Below, one piece after another: positions 1 to 13,821 of a stretch of DNA of 64,000 nt. The DNA is from Gordionus sp. m RMFG-2023 (Eukaryota; Nematomorpha; Gordioida; Chordodea; Parachordodidae), in contig NC_088776.1 of the NCBI RefSeq assembly GCF_954871325.1, positions 54,454,569 to 54,518,568 of the forward strand, read 5' to 3'. Position 1 is the first letter of the stretch. Every line of letters begins with the position of its first letter. The position numbers and the translations under genes were made by a program. Under the pieces are notes generated by a model, which was not told where the DNA came from, did not search any database, and saw only the letters and a list, made by a program, of their open reading frames with translations.

Positions 1-100
1 TAAAAAAATCGTCGCCAATGAAGTGTTTTATTAAATAAGTAAAATAAGTAAAGTAAGTAAAAGTATATTTAATACAAAATATCACGTATATATATATATA

Positions 101-190
101 ATGAATTCAATCCTTCAGGTTATGTAATTTACAAACGAAAAGTTAATATTATTCATTTAAATTCAATTTACAATTACATTTATATTACAG
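101..190 (-). repeat. LTR-edge copy related to the gypsy fossil at 5.6 kb
   Basis: About 90 bp nearly identical to 5,583-5,675. Read on the minus strand it begins TGTAATATAAATG, the same start that follows the purine-rich tract of the gypsy fossil, so it is probably a piece of the same LTR family. Similarity stops at about position 101 in a TA microsatellite. No pol sequence lies next to it, so it may be a remnant of a solo LTR. Old. Confidence 0.5.
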
Positions 191-3100
191 ATATCAACCA
201 GTGAGAGTGATTGATAAGAATTTATGTTTGTATTTGCAACCACTTTTGCAAAGATTTATTTGTTTTTTTTAGAGAATTCGTTTATGTGTTTGGCAATGTC
301 ATTTTTAAACTCACTGTGCTTTCTCTTTATAAAAGGAAAATATAGTACGTATTAATAAATATGTTGAGCTTACGATTAACAAATAAATTTTTTTAGAAGT
401 ATTAATTAATTCTAAATACCTTTTGAGGTTGAACTACTAACCTTCGAAAAGATATGTTCTTCTTGCATAAAGAGCATGTAGCAGTTTTCATGGCGTAGTT
501 ACTTCCATCCATTTAATATAAAGTAAAATACTTAGGTAGCTTATGAAAAGGCAAAAGATTCTCTTATATCTGTCACATCAATCGTAGGTAATGGACATTA
601 TTAAAACCTAGAATTTATTTCCAAGTTTTGCCATGTCCCTGCCAACGTTAAAAAATAATGATTATTTAAATTTTAATCCTATAGAATTATACATAATTAA
701 ATAAAAGTTGTAGGCTGTAAATTTTGCAAATGTTCTCGATAAAGTTTTTGAAATACAAACATAAAATATGATGTAGATAGATATTTTTTTTAAAAATTAT
801 ATTTTTAATTTAATTTACAAAATTTTTATTATATTTATTACTTTTTAGGTAAAAATAAAGTTTTAAGATGATCTAGATTGAATATTAAACAAAATTATAT
901 CGATCACGATCATCAATTTAAGAGAGGATCATAAATCCAATAAATTTTCAAATTTAGGATCGAATCCAGGATCGTGAATCTTTTGATTTCGATCCTTTAA
1001 AAACTCTGGTTTATTAATAAAATATTGTTTTATTTTACAAATTGTTATATGATGACCAACGCCATATTCACTAACGTAAAAAATATAAACTCGGATTACA
1101 TTTTTAATTTAAATTTTGAAATAGTATCATAATTTTATTATTATTTAAAAATTAATTAATATAAATTTATTTTAAGGAATCATATTGAATGCTAAGTTGA
1201 TTATGATAGATGTAATTTTAAATAATTTGTAATATATATATATGATCATTTTGGAAAGAAAATAGGAACAAGAGTATCTTGAAACTTAGATATAAATATC
1301 CGCGATACTTTTCTACCCTGATTATATGCTTGTATTGAGCCGGAGATCAATTAAAATCAGAAGTTCTTCAGATTCATTGGAGGTAACCCTCCCTCCCCCT
1401 TAAAACCAATACATACCCCCCAAATAAATTTCACAGCAAGTAATTAATTACAAGGTTTTAATTATAAAGACAATCCTTTATTTTAAAAGAATAACTTGTT
1501 TGTTTTTTAAAATATTGTTTATTAAATACCACCTAAAACACTATAATATTAAAACAGTTAAATTATCAATACTTTACTACAAACTAAATTAATTGTTTAT
1601 GTAAAAGAATTTTTTTTTAGAATATGAAATAAATTAACCCACATTTACTATGAATACATATTAGTGTATTTCTTGGCATGAATATGAGTTTGTTGATAGA
1701 ATGTCGAAATATTTTAAATTACATCAAAAAGTGTAGCAAAACATTCCCCAGAAATACGATTTATTTGAAAAATAATGGCGATGATTGTGTATTATCAAAC
1801 ACATAATATAGATTTGTCGATGTTTAGTGTTAAGATGGTCATATATTTGTTGATTTATTTTATTATTTTGAGATATAGTTTTAACATTTATAACTTTTTT
1901 TCTTATTCTATTTTAAATTTTAAAACTATACTTCTTTCCACTAAGTGTCTATTAAGTTTCAAGTCTTATATTAATTTTATTATTTTAGAATCGATTAACT
2001 AAAGAATAACTTTTACTTTTTGTAATTTATATTTTGATAAACAATTTAAAATAATATATTGCCAAAATATTGGATGAAAATTAATGATATATAATTAATT
2101 CAAAATTGCTTGTATTTATTATAATATTGAAATTTGATTGATGTCTAAATTAAACCGAATTCAATTCATGCTCAACAAAATAAAAGATGAAACGTATTAT
2201 TCAATCACATTATTTTATTATTTATAAATATGTATATTATAATAGGTCTATCATAATAGTAATAAATTTTTACAGCAATATATATTCACCCATTTCATCT
2301 AAAAATATAATTGATACCCCCCCCCCCCCCGCCTATGGCAGCCCTGTTTTGGGGATAGAATTGAATTATTATATATAATTTTTATGTGTCTATAAAATTT
2401 TTTTTTCCCGGTCATGGGTTACTTTATTTGAATATTTACTGATATGCGGATAAAGAGAGTGAAATTAATTAAGCGAAAATAATAAGCACTAAGCGAGAAG
2501 GTAAATTGTAACTAATATTGTGATATTTCCTGTGATTAGTATTTTTTTTAAAGATAGATTGCGATATATATTATAAATGGTGTTATTATTTATATTGTTC
2601 TGTTATATTTGTGGGAATCATTTACGGGATTTAAAATAATATATTATTAAAAAACCACTAACTTAAAATTTAAGGTTAACGGTTAAATTTTTTTTTAACT
2701 ACTTTAGTTTAGGTTACATTTAAGCTAAAAATTCTCTCAAGACTCTATTCTCTCGGAAAATGGAATATCAGAAGCTAAATTCTATGTCAGACACTAGCAT
2801 CGATTTTTATATCGATTAAAAACATTAAATAATATAATTAATTTATATAATAAAATAGCAATAACAAATTCTCAATGGGGTATAAAACTGTATTTAATAT
2901 TTTTTGGATGGCCTTATGTTGTTTGGATATATATTATCCTTTATAACTAATGGATAACGATATTAATTATTGTAGTATTATAATTTATATAATATGCTAA
3001 ACCTTTAGGACTTATATAATTAATATTACATAATATGTTTTGTTAATTGTATGTTTATAATATTTATTTAACAAGATAATATTGAAATTCTTTTTATATA

Positions 3101-3661
3101 ATTTACTTTTGGATTATACATAAAAATTATGGTGGAATAAACTATTATACTTTTTCTTAAATATAATAAAATATCGTTTAATTCTGATCTTGATTTCCTA
3201 CAATTATGTATTCAGTTTATATTTATAAAAAAAAATTAAAACAATAAACGCTCTTTAGTGAATAAACAAAAACAGTGTCATAATATTGATTGCAAGAAAT
3301 TTTTCATGCCTGGCCAGGTGAGCCCAGCCTTTTATCCTTGATTGAATATCGCGATACAAAATAAATATATAACAAAGAAAGGTTAAAAAATAGGAAGTTG
3401 AAATCGAATAATGAGAAGTTACTAAAAAATTATTTTTTTTACCGACTTATTCAGCAAGGATTAATCGTATTTTTTTAAAAAATAACATGCCACACTTTAT
3501 AAGAGGAAAGAAATAGTTCAAATGGTGATTTTTTATTTTCGGTCTCGATTAGTTTTATTTAATGTTTGATTTTTAATAACATATTTTGTTAATGTCTAAG
3601 GATTTTTTGATTGGTCTAGATTATAAAATAGACGCAAATGTTTTAGCTTGTTTGCTCCGCT
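191..3661. other. AT-rich intergenic DNA, no gene seen
   Basis: Low-complexity AT-rich sequence with many stops in all frames. The short open frames here have no recognisable domain. A C homopolymer lies near 2,319-2,331. I see no exon with convincing splice signals. Confidence 0.6.
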
Positions 3662-4188
3662 TACCGTCTACATGGCAGGATATTCACTGGATGCAATCCC
3701 TCCCCCTCCAAAAAAAACCTTATATCTGCTTCCTAAAAATTATTTTCCACATTATTAATTACACCTTTTTAATAATAATTGTACTCCCTTCACAATTTAA
3801 AAAATAGGAACTTATATATATGATTACTGTTCTATTGCCAACTATCAAAATATTTTTAATGTATAAGTTATAATATGAATTCAATTAAAAACTCCCTCAT
3901 TTACAATTGATGCATTATTATTATTTTATTATTTGGCACGACTGATAGAATTTTTAAACAAAAAATGATCGAGAAATAGTTTTATTTAGAAATTAATGTC
4001 TATGATTGTGTGCCATATATATATGATTGATGTTTAACAATATCATTTCTAAAAATTTAAAAAATAACCCCTCCCCCCCCTAATTAAATTTATCATACCC
4101 TAATCTACCATCCTTAAATCCCACCCCCTACCGGCCTGAATAAATTTCATGCAAACTGTTCCTACCTCTCCCGCTCATAGGCCAAACT
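3662..4188. mobile_element. Degenerate hAT-type MITE, family C (CAGCGTCTACATGA ends)
   Basis: The left end matches CGTCTACATGGCAGGATATTCACTGG-like sequence of the intact copies at 51,467 and 52,306. The right side (near 4,150-4,180) shares the block reading GCAAACTGTTCCTACC followed by CTCCCGCTCAT. The outermost TIR bases are eroded and no target duplication is readable, so this is an old non-autonomous copy in the same orientation as the 51,467 copy. Confidence 0.6.
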
Positions 4189-5084
4189 AATTTGGCACTC
4201 TCCGTCAAATTAGATTAATTTTCTAAATTTTTATTATTATCCCTTTATTGTTTTAATTGAATTTATAAAAAAAAGACAATGTGAAAATTAAAAAAAAACT
4301 CATCACCTAAAATATTATGTGATTAATGTACAATTAAAAGAAAAATCCTGTAATTTGGATTTAGAGCATACAATATTCTGAGAATTATCAAATTTATTTA
4401 TTTTTACCTTTATACTTTGAATGAAAATATTAATATCTAAATTTAAAAAAATATATTTATAAAACACGATTCCTATAATAGTTAACGTAAAATCGTTCCT
4501 AATTTTATTGATGTATTTTGTACGCGTACATTTTTTAATTTTAAATAAGATATTCTGCCGGAAAATTTGTATTCTATTTTTTTTGAGTTAAGGCAACGGA
4601 TTTATTTGTAGATATAAAATCAAACAGGAATTTTAAAAGGAATACTATTTAAAAAAAAAATGAAATCTCAAAATGCATAATAAATAATAACCATGGAAAA
4701 CCTCATTCTACTTTATTTAAGTCAATTATATAAATTGATTCACTGAGTTAAATTAAATGTCAACACTCTTTTAAATTCGGCATTCTATAAGTGTGTCCTT
4801 TTATGTTATGAGAACAATGCTGTATGTTAGATAAAAAAATTAACGTGATAATATGAGAAAATTATCACCAATTATTGGGTAGGCTGCAATTATTTAAGCA
4901 CGCAAGCAGATTTTATCCATACTTAAAAATATTTTGAGTGTTTATTTTTCACTTTTTATTTTTCCATTTTGGCTATTTTCTCCCTATTTATTTCCCTGGA
5001 ATCTTGCAACTACATTGTATAATTTACTTTTATAAAATTTATTAAAAAAAATATGAAAATATATTAAGTAAAATTAACATAAAA
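4189..5084. other. AT-rich DNA, nothing recognised
   Basis: No open frame, repeat or splice pattern that I can support. Confidence 0.5.
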
Positions 5085-5340
5085 CAGAGACCTGCAGAAA
5101 TACATTAGTTCGACCCGGATTTTTTTAAAAATAAATTAGGTCTTGCTAGGTTCGGATTTTTATAAAAATAAATTTTCTATCGTCTTGTTTAAATTTTTTT
5201 AAAAATGTTTTATTTATTTAAATTTTATAGGTAAAAATGGCGATTAAAAATATTCAATTTTAATTTGGCTCGACCCGTTATATTTTAAAAAATAATAATA
5301 CCGCCCGCCCGTGTACCCGGGCCGGTCCTGCAGGTCTCTG
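5085..5340. mobile_element. hAT-type MITE, family A (CAGAGACCTGCAG TIRs, GC-rich arms)
   Basis: Begins CAGAGACCTGCAG and ends CTGCAGGTCTCTG, a perfect 13-bp terminal inverted repeat. Inside are the short CCGGGCCGG-like blocks typical of this family, set in AT-rich spacers. The flanking octamers ACATAAAA and ATATAATT are similar but not identical, so the target duplication has eroded. Non-autonomous, 256 bp. Confidence 0.85.
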
Positions 5341-5582
5341 ATATAATTAGTAGAATTATAAAACAAAGTTGAAAAAATAGAAAAATAAAAGGTTTCTCAT
5401 ATGATATTTTTTTAAAAAATAAAGTATCTTTTATATACTATCTGTATCTTGATAATTTAAAAAAAACTACACAGGGCATATATTATAGAAGATGAAAAAT
5501 ATTTAACGGTAAAATTTAATTATAAACTTAATAATCTTTTATTTTTGGATCTGCCAGTAAACAAAAACGTAGAAATCGGATT

Positions 5583-7278
5583 AATGAATTCAATCCTTCA
5601 GGTTATGTAATTTACAAACGAAAAGTTAATATTATATTCAATTTAAATTCAATTTACAATTACATTTATATTACAGTTCTCCCCACTTAAATTGAATTCA
5701 TCGTGATAACGTAGTGGGGGTTTCGAAACTCTTTTTTCAAGAGTTGTATTCTCAAGTTCTGCCTTTTCCACTTCTTCGGTCATCGTAACGGGTATTTCCT
5801 TCTCCTGTGTATGTGCATCCCTCAATTGATCTGCATGCTTGTTTTTAACGATCCCCTCTGATTCCACATCGTACAATATTGCGCTTTTTCGTTGTAACAC
5901 TTTTCCTTCATGCCACCCTGCTGTCCTTTCGTTTGCTATCCAAACTTTTTGCTGCTCTTCAAACTCCCGAGGTTCAACACTTCTATCTTTGTAGTACTTT
6001 TGTTTCGTTTTCCGTCCTTTCTCTAGTTGATAATTTCCACTAATCTAATGTCGTCCTAAGCGACCTTCCAAACATCATCTCGGCAGGGGATTTACCAGTA
6101 GTTGCATTGGGAGTATTACGGTGAGTAATTAAAACATTCGCTAAATTTAACTGGTCCGGAGTCCCACATCTCCTTCCAGCATAGAAACACGTCTTTATTG
6201 TCCGTATATATCGTTCAGCCAAACCATTCGATTTGGGGCTATAAGGGGCCGATCTAAAATGTTTTATATTGTTTTTAAAAAGAAACGTTTTGAATTCAGA
6301 TCCAGTAAACTGAGTACCGTTATCTGAGACAATGTAGCGAGGTAACCCAAATCTAGCGAAATAATTACGCAGATTATTTATTACACTCGCCGAATTAATA
6401 TGTGTTAAAATTGCAACTTCAACCCATTTGGTAAAAGCGTCTAGGCAAATTAACCAAAACTTTCCAGATACGGGGCCTGTCAAATCAATGTGTAATCGTT
6501 CCCAAGGTCGGGTAGGAATGTTCCAATTGTATAATGACACTTCTTTAGCTCCCGGCCTTCCTTCTTGACAACTCTTACAACATTTAACAAAGTCTTCAAC
6601 ATCAGTATCGAGATTTGTCCAAAAAACGTAATATCTACACAATGATTTCTTCCCTACTATCCCAGGATGTCCTCGATGAATCACATATAAAACCTCCTTT
6701 TTTAAAATATCTGGATTAAAAATTCTATCATTATAAAATAATAATCCTTCTTCGAACGAAATATTATCTTTAATCGAAATATATTTTTTTACAATCTCCG
6801 AATAATTATTTATATTATCAATAAACCAATGATTTTTTATTAATTTAATAATCTCTTTTAGGTTTATATCATTGCTCGTTTCACTTACGACTTTACTGCG
6901 AGTTAAAGATAAATCTTCTATTAAATTAATTTTTAATCCTCTGATTTCTTCTTCGATTTTTTTTGTAAAATCATTGGTTTTTGCTTTCTCTACCCCCAAA
7001 CGGGACAGAGTATCGGCACATTTGTTATGATTACCTGGTCTATATATTATCTCATAATCATAATTTAATAGTTTCGTCGCCCACCGTATTAAACGGTTAT
7101 TTGTTATTTTGTTAAGATCTCTTTTATCACCTAAAATATATTGTAATGGTTTATGATCAGTAACCAAGATAAAATGTCTTCCAAAAATATATTGATGAAA
7201 CTTCTCGATAGCGAACATGATCGCCGAAGCCTCCCGATCTTTATCTGAAATATAATTATCAAAAATGTTTAACGCCAT
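5583..7278 (-). mobile_element. Ty3/gypsy LTR retrotransposon fossil (3' half of pol and LTR edge)
   Basis: A virus-like fossil on the minus strand. Parts recognisable in order are RNase H, integrase (zinc-binding region, catalytic core), a Pol C-terminal tail (5,649-5,900) with the HADQLR-type motif, a purine-rich tract GTGGGGAGAAC, and an LTR beginning TGTAATATA at about 5,675. Gag, protease and reverse transcriptase are not seen. The element is broken, with few breaks in the part that remains. The end of the LTR was not found. Age: old to moderate, since the integrase frame still reads well. Confidence 0.85.
6040..7278 (-). pseudogene. gypsy pol fossil: RNase H plus integrase
   Basis: A 412-residue frame. 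The first third is the C-terminal part of a retroelement RNase H, with the TDHKPL and CADTLSRL motifs. Residues about 200-245 carry the HHCC-type zinc-binding region (HRGHPG ... CKSCQEGRPG). Residues about 255-385 are the integrase core with the acidic positions in HIDLTGP, VSDNGTQF and NGLAERY. These motifs place it in Ty3/gypsy (Metaviridae). It is a fragment of a fossil element and not a host gene. Confidence 0.85.
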
Positions 7279-7689
7279 CTATTAATACCATTTATTATAT
7301 TTTAAAATAAAATTTTGCTAAATAATTACTAATTAGGATTTAGAATATCGATTTTAAAACAAACCAGCATGGCAATTTACCTAATTTTAATGAATGCATT
7401 CATGAATAATCTCATATCAAAGTTATAACCTCTATATAATAATTTCTCTTAGTTTTTTGATTAGACATTTGTTTTACAAGTTTTATCAACTTTATTTAAT
7501 ATAAAAAATGGTGCAACATTATACAAAGATTATATATAATAATTTCTAATAAAAATATATTTACTATAAACGGTTTTAAGTAAAATAAATTGTATTTTGT
7601 TCGGTAAAATATCTTCTAAATCTTCGCAATATTCATAAGATTATTAAAGCATCTAATCAAAATCTAATAATATATTTTTCTTCTTCAGC

Positions 7690-8265
7690 TTTTGATTATA
7701 GAATGATAATAGAAGTGATTTTATGATCAGAAATCAAATGATTATACATAATATAATCCGAGTATATTAATTTCAGTATGCAAAACATAATTCATACCTG
7801 TTTTTTTATTGAATAGACCAGCTTCAAAGAGTCACGGTGTCGTGGAGGAATAGATATAATTATATATGGCATGATGATAACCACAATGACTTCCCTTTGA
7901 ACCAATAAAAGTTTTTGATACTCATTATATTTTCTTATATTTATTATGCGAATTTTGGCGACCATCAGTTTTAACAGATATTTCTTAGCCTATTGCACTA
8001 TTTTTTTGTAATATTTTTTTCACAGACATTTGTGTGTTTGAATCTTGCTTTCAAATTAAAGAGTTTAAAAAAGAAAACGCCTATAATGGCAAGAGGTATA
8101 AGAAACATATAGAAGATTATGACTGTATGGAAATCTCAAAAACCAACCCTTAATTATATGGATGTTACAATCGATGACAGTTATAAATAACTTGACCAAA
8201 AATTACCTTTTTATTAATTTACTAAAACAAATTTGGAGTTATTGCAACTCTAACCATCAGATTAT
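7690..8265 (-). pseudogene. Decayed rhodopsin-type GPCR paralogue
   Basis: No long frame, but on the minus strand the DNA aligns from end to end with the better GPCR at 13,880-14,450. Shared stretches include the TM7 region (MYNHLISDHKITS here, VYIHLIFDPDIAS there), the TM6 region, and the extracellular loop 2 block with its ATAACTTGACC/ATAACTTAACC match. Only the half from loop 2 to TM7 is recognisable. The TM1-TM4 half is missing, and an unrelated repeat begins at 8,337. It is a dead duplicate of the 14 kb gene, clearly older or less constrained. Inference: the two are remnants of a local receptor family. Confidence 0.6.
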
Positions 8266-8336
8266 TAAAAATTATATTTTCTTGTGTATCACACACATGT
8301 AATAAGGTGTACAGATTACTATTATTAGATCCATTA

Positions 8337-8500
8337 TTGTGTTGTTAACGGCTCGATTTTTTTGAAATTTCATGAGATTTTAGCCAAAAAAATATTACGC
8401 AAGCCCCGAGATTTCGTTAATAGATGTCTACACCTATCCGCTATCTATGAGCAAAATCTCCAGGGTGTGCGTATTGGGTTAGCTGTTTTTAAAAACACTA
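8337..8500 (+). repeat. Repeat family D (GTTGTTAAACGGCTCG), probable hAT-type MITE
   Basis: Starts with GTGTTGTTAACGGCTCG and continues into the shared block AAATATTACGCAAGCCCCGAGATTTCG. The end at 8,485-8,500 is roughly the reverse complement of the start. Relatives lie at 48,205, 50,914 and 51,231. No target duplication is readable. Confidence 0.5.
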
Positions 8501-10517
8501 AAATTATATATCTTTCAATTTCAAGAAAAATATGTTTCAATTATTTAAATTTGAAAAAAAATGAAGCGTTTTCAATGTCAAACAAAAAAATTGCAAGTAA
8601 TTTTATCCATTAAATTTCCTATTAAATTATTACTATTATGAATCAATTTTTTAAAAATAAAAATGAAATGAGAGAGTGCTTTTTACACATATTAAATGGA
8701 TACCCACTGTTTCCTTAATTAAGCTAAAAATTTAGAGCATCTTAAAAACTACGATAATGAGTGAAAAATAATAAATTGAGCTTAGTATTAATATATTATT
8801 TTTTGAATTGAAAAATTTATTTGAGATTTAATACTTTTTGTTTTTAATTTATAACCCTAATTTTAAATTTTTTTTCTAATTATGGAATTATATTTTTTGG
8901 AATGGGTCAAGTGTTATCATAATCAATATTTTTGAAGAAATTGTTATTGAAAAAAAAAATGATGAAGATCGAAATATATTTAAACATTTTGGGATATATA
9001 TAAACATTTTATTATTGTGCGATATGAGAAAAAATGTATTTTCCATGTTAAAATTATGAAAAATTTTAATTTTAAAGGAAAGCTGATTAGAATTTATTTA
9101 CTAGTTGGTACTATTTTGTATTATGTTCTTAAGGTTGACAACTTGCTGTTTAAAATAATAACTTATGTTTTATATAAGAGTTCTTATGTTAGTCTAAGTT
9201 CTAGCCCATCGCTCAGGGGTAGACTGGAAGGACAAAGGTCCCATTGAACATTTCTAAAAGAGGCTTAATAGTTAAAGGCTTCACTCTCAAACCCCCCTTT
9301 GCAAGCCTACGGCCCGTTTTTACTCGGCCTGCGGAGGGGAATAATATGATTTTATTTGAAATCTACTCCACTATATTAAAATTTACAAGAATTCTTATCT
9401 TTTTAATATTTATGAATGATCCATTTAAAAGAATTACTCGTTCTTTGTCATCGCATATTTTTTATATATTAGGATTAATTTTATATGTATTATAATTACT
9501 AAATCTTTCTTGTTTTATATTTTATATGTATTTTCTATGGTAAAGGCTGCCTGTCGCAAATAAAGGTGAATAATAAATGGTGGGGAATCCGAGATTGCAA
9601 TATCTTTAAAGATGATTAGAAAAATAAAATTAACAAAATATTTATATAACAAAAAAATATAATAAAATGTTTATAAAAAAGAAGTCAAATAAGTATATAG
9701 TTTTTAATGCAATGGTGTGCTGTTATTTAGCTTGGTATAATAATATACAGTTTAGCAGGACTTGAAACCAATAGTATTTGACTAAATCTTGCACCTGCTG
9801 AGAAAAGGTTTGGCCTTAAAAAATTGGAGCATAAGAGAAAAAACGATAATAATTTTCTTTTTATATTGCTAAAATCTTTAATAAAATATGAATCTTAGTA
9901 ATCGTATTAAAAATTTATTTCTAATTTGGTAATATACTTGAATTTTGAGGTCCATCATATAAAAATCTTACATTCCCAAAATAAGAAAAGAAAAAAAATT
10001 AGAATGAATATGGGATATTACTTTATGTATTTCCTATTTCACATATCAATAATTAGATTCCAATATATAAAATTGCTAAATGATATAAAATTATTACTAT
10101 ATGAAACTATTAGACATTTACTTCTAAATCGGTGAACACATTTTCTTCAAAGTTGGCATAACAATTTTCGCGTTAACGGTAAACATTTGCGCAAATAATA
10201 AAGTTAATTCGATTTCTTCGAATAATTTTATTTCTATCGACATTACTAAAAAATTTTTAAATGATCCTACCCAATATTTGTTCGCAGTCTATTTTTAATT
10301 ATTTATATTTTTTTATGAAAGTTTGTTGAAAGGATAAAATGAGAAGATGTTTTTATTCTATATATAAGTGGTATATGCATATCGGCATAACTCATATAGA
10401 CATATCAAACATTACTTGCATTTTATGTTGCATTTGGTTATAGGTACTCCATAATTGCAACTTTCTTTCATAAAATCTTGAATAAATTCTTTATATTAAC
10501 TTTCAGGTTCTGATGTC
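8501..10517. other. AT-rich DNA; isolated transposon-end-like motif near 9,213
   Basis: No gene supported. At 9,213-9,345 a GC-richer patch starts CAGGGGTAGACTGG, which resembles hAT termini of the CAGGGGCGGACTGG type, but I found no matching right end. The open frames around it look incidental. Confidence 0.45.
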
Positions 10518-10678
10518 TAATCACTATGATGAATCTTTTCGTCCTTGCCTTTTTCAAGACATTAAGTAGAATGTTTTATATTCTATAAAATAAATATTAC
10601 TATCTACCTTAGCTAATGAGAAAATTATTTTCAAAGCCTCTTTAGTTATATCTCCCCTATTAATTTCATCAAAAATTC
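10518..10678 (-). pseudogene. EH-domain-like exon fragment, probably broken
   Basis: Minus-strand reading gives FDEINRGDITKEALKIIF, then SLAKVDSNIYFIEYKTFYLM, then in another frame CLEKGKDEK. The middle resembles the second EF-hand-like half of an Eps15-homology domain (IWSLADVD-x-DG-Y-x-x-x-EF-x-x-AM). The sequence just upstream ends in CATTCTAG, a plausible 3' splice site. The calcium-loop glycine and several acidic positions are not conserved, and the frame changes at about 10,554. It could be a relic of an endocytic adaptor gene or a chance resemblance. I could not find other exons of the gene. Confidence 0.3.
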
Positions 10679-13600
10679 TAGAATGGAAATAATAAACATA
10701 AGTTATATGATAAATTTTTCGTATATCTATCTATAATAAAACTAGTTATTATCTGATTGATAATATCACGAAATATTTTAATTCTGTAAATTTGAAAGAG
10801 GACATTTGGATGTTAATCTAGACTATTCTCCAAACATGACTTCTCTTTAATTTGTTAGTTTCCATGCATATATCATCGGGTTTCATCAAATCTGCAGATT
10901 TTTATTGATAGATAATGCCATATTTGTAGCCTTCATATGTATAGATAGGAAATTTATAGAATTTAAAGAAGATTTTAGAATCTTCAGCTATTTTCTAGGC
11001 AGTTAAAATGTCTAAGTTTTTTTTTACTAAATAACTTGAAAGGCCCAATTATTTCAAAAATTTTCAAAAAAATTTGTGCCCTTAGCTATTAAGGATATCT
11101 ATAAATTTTTTCTTTATATTTGTTGATCTATACCAGATAAAATGTATATGTTATGTTTGAACAAAAAGATCATTAATAATCACTATATTTTAAGTAAAAG
11201 GATTAATGGGTAATATTGCAATAGTATTCCCTATCTCCCTACTCTTGCACAAGAAAATTTTTAAACATTTAGGTTGAATTAGGTTATATGAATTTGACAA
11301 ATATGGTTCATTTTAATTTGAGTAAGGGGTTTATAAATTTTCCTAATACTTAGTGCACATACATAAATAACTTAACCAACCATTATTTTAAATCGGGGAC
11401 AGAGCAAAGCTTTAAGGACTAAACTAGATAATTTTTAATTTTAACTTAAAATTAAAAATATTTTATTTTTATGGCAAAATGAATATGTAAGAAACTTCAT
11501 TTCATATGTTATCTTATCTTATATATACATATATATTTAATATTAAAATACTAAGATGTTTTGTTTTGTTTGTTTATTATTTTCATTTTGGTTCTTTCCA
11601 ATGACATAATTATATGTGGTTCTTTCACATTTATATAAATATACATATAATAATATTATTCCATTTTCTATATATAAACTATAAATATTGCCTATATATC
11701 TTAGAGGCAATGTGTTTTTTTCGGTCAATATGTTATTTTTACAACTTTAAATCGTTTTTGGAGGCGTTTTTTATAATTTTAAAATCTGATTTAGGAAATG
11801 TATTCCAACATGTTTAAAAGTGGTAGATAATTTTATTGTTAACTTTTGACTTCATAATTTATAAAAAAATCTATGGAAAATATAATATACAAAGTTGACC
11901 AGAAAAATAAATTTATATTTAATTACATATTTAGATTTAATAACAATTTTTTTTAAAACAAAATCTTTTTTCTTCCTAAGGCCCCAAAATTATTTCCTAA
12001 AGGTCCACAAATTGGGATAATTTTCTACTAGTCATAATCATTAGCCTTTGTAAAAATTAAAATACGTTTTTCATTTTTTCAAATCACAAACGTCAATTTA
12101 AAAAAAATATTATTTAGAGGAAAGAATAATATAGTCAAAGTATTATATTATTTAAAAATATATAATCGAAGATTATAATATTTAAAATTACATATAATTA
12201 ATATTAGAAAAAAAAATAATAAAAAAAACAAATATAAAATATTAAAAATAATCATCTTTTGGAATGAGGCTCCTCATAGTTAATGTAATTAGCCTTGTGA
12301 ATAGCGATGGCAAGTCTTTACGGGGTTTATATGTGAGTTAGTTTAGAAATATGCGAATATTCATTTATATAATTTTCTATATTATTGTTTTATCATTTTT
12401 CTTCTTCTTTTTGTTGGTTCTTGGCGCGGAAACTTAATATCTGACTGAGATTGGTTATTGTAGAGGCAGATCGTTACAAACAAAAATTAAATAAATAGAA
12501 AATGGCGCCAGTTTGATCTCGTAACCAGAAAGTTCTTACAGTGTCTCCTCACCTGAAAAGGGGTGTCAAAATCGCCAAATGTTAATAGAATAAAGAGTTT
12601 CAAGACCTTTGGTAATTAATTCTGTCACAGTGGTTGTCTGGGTTATGGTAGTTATGTCATCATATGCTAAAGTGGCTGCGTGATTGCGGGAAGGATTTTG
12701 TTGATGACGTTCCTTCTGTTTGATATAGTGGCGGCTAAAATCTATAAAGCAAGAATATTACTTTGGAACAATATTTTATTAAAAATTCTTATAATAAAAC
12801 TTTGGACAAAAGTTTAAATTTTTTATGCATGAAAATTACAAAAATGATTTACTTATAAATAATTTTTTTTTTTGGGTGAGGGGGGGGGGGGATTTTTAGG
12901 TAAAATTTGATCAAAAATCTTATTCTTCAAAATAAAAGATTTTTCCTCAAAATTTAAGATCGAATTTGCCGGAATTCCGCACGCCATTTAATTGTTAGTT
13001 TTATTTGCAAATAAAAAAAAATTTTGCTTGAAAGAGAGGAAACCTCTTTGATAAAACGTTTTTTTAACGATTAAATGGTATCTGGGATGCCGGCAGATAA
13101 GATTTCTACCAAGCTTATGCATATAATATAATTTGACAATAATCCTTTATTTGAAAATAAAAGAAAAATTGATGGAAACGGGGCTAGAATCTGCTTTGAA
13201 AAAAACATTGTTTTAAAATGTCCTAAAACTTATTAGAGTTTATACAAAAAAAGGATAGATCATTATATAAAATTAAAAAATAACTTAATAGAAAACACGA
13301 ATATGAATCAATAATAATTATCTCAATAGTTAATCTTTATAATATTATTATTAATATATGCATTTTAGTTATTTTTTAATAAATTATAAGGGAAATAATT
13401 ATAATAGTAATCAAAAGATGTAATAAGTATTGAACAATTGATATTCAAAAGAAAAGTAATTCATAGATGTGAATATAAAAGATTTTACCTCCCTAAACGA
13501 TGCACTATATTATATAGAAGGTCAATCCAATCACAACACAGAGCGTAACACCCCATATTATTTAAGTTTAAGATAGTATTATTAGAGTAATTAAGATTCG

Positions 13601-13821
13601 AAGATTTTATGTAATTTTCAATTTACTTTTTCAAAACTGTTTTATTTTTTTTTACTATAATAAAATAAACTGCTCAGGTAAGAATGTATTTTTAGTTTTG
13701 ATATTAATCATTAAATAATATATTTGTATTTATATTTACATATCTATCAAAATCAATGAAATATTTAACATAAAGTATATATATTTATCCATTAAATAAT
13801 TCAAAGACTTCATTCATAAGA
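10679..13821. other. AT-rich DNA; GC-richer patch at 12,420-12,760
   Basis: No gene supported. The patch at 12,420-12,760 is visibly less AT-rich and reads as none of the protein families I recognise. A G homopolymer lies at about 12,882-12,892. The overlapping short frames at 11,543-11,817 look like chance. Confidence 0.45.

Noticed and set aside
1775-2378. Open frames of 63-75 codons rich in Ile, Tyr and Phe
   Set aside because: Composition expected from AT-rich random DNA; no domain, splice or promoter evidence.
12470-12620. Possible LTR leader or primer-binding region (GGCGCC and GGCGATTTTGACACC)
   Set aside because: No LTR partner, gag or pol beside it; the motif alone is not enough.
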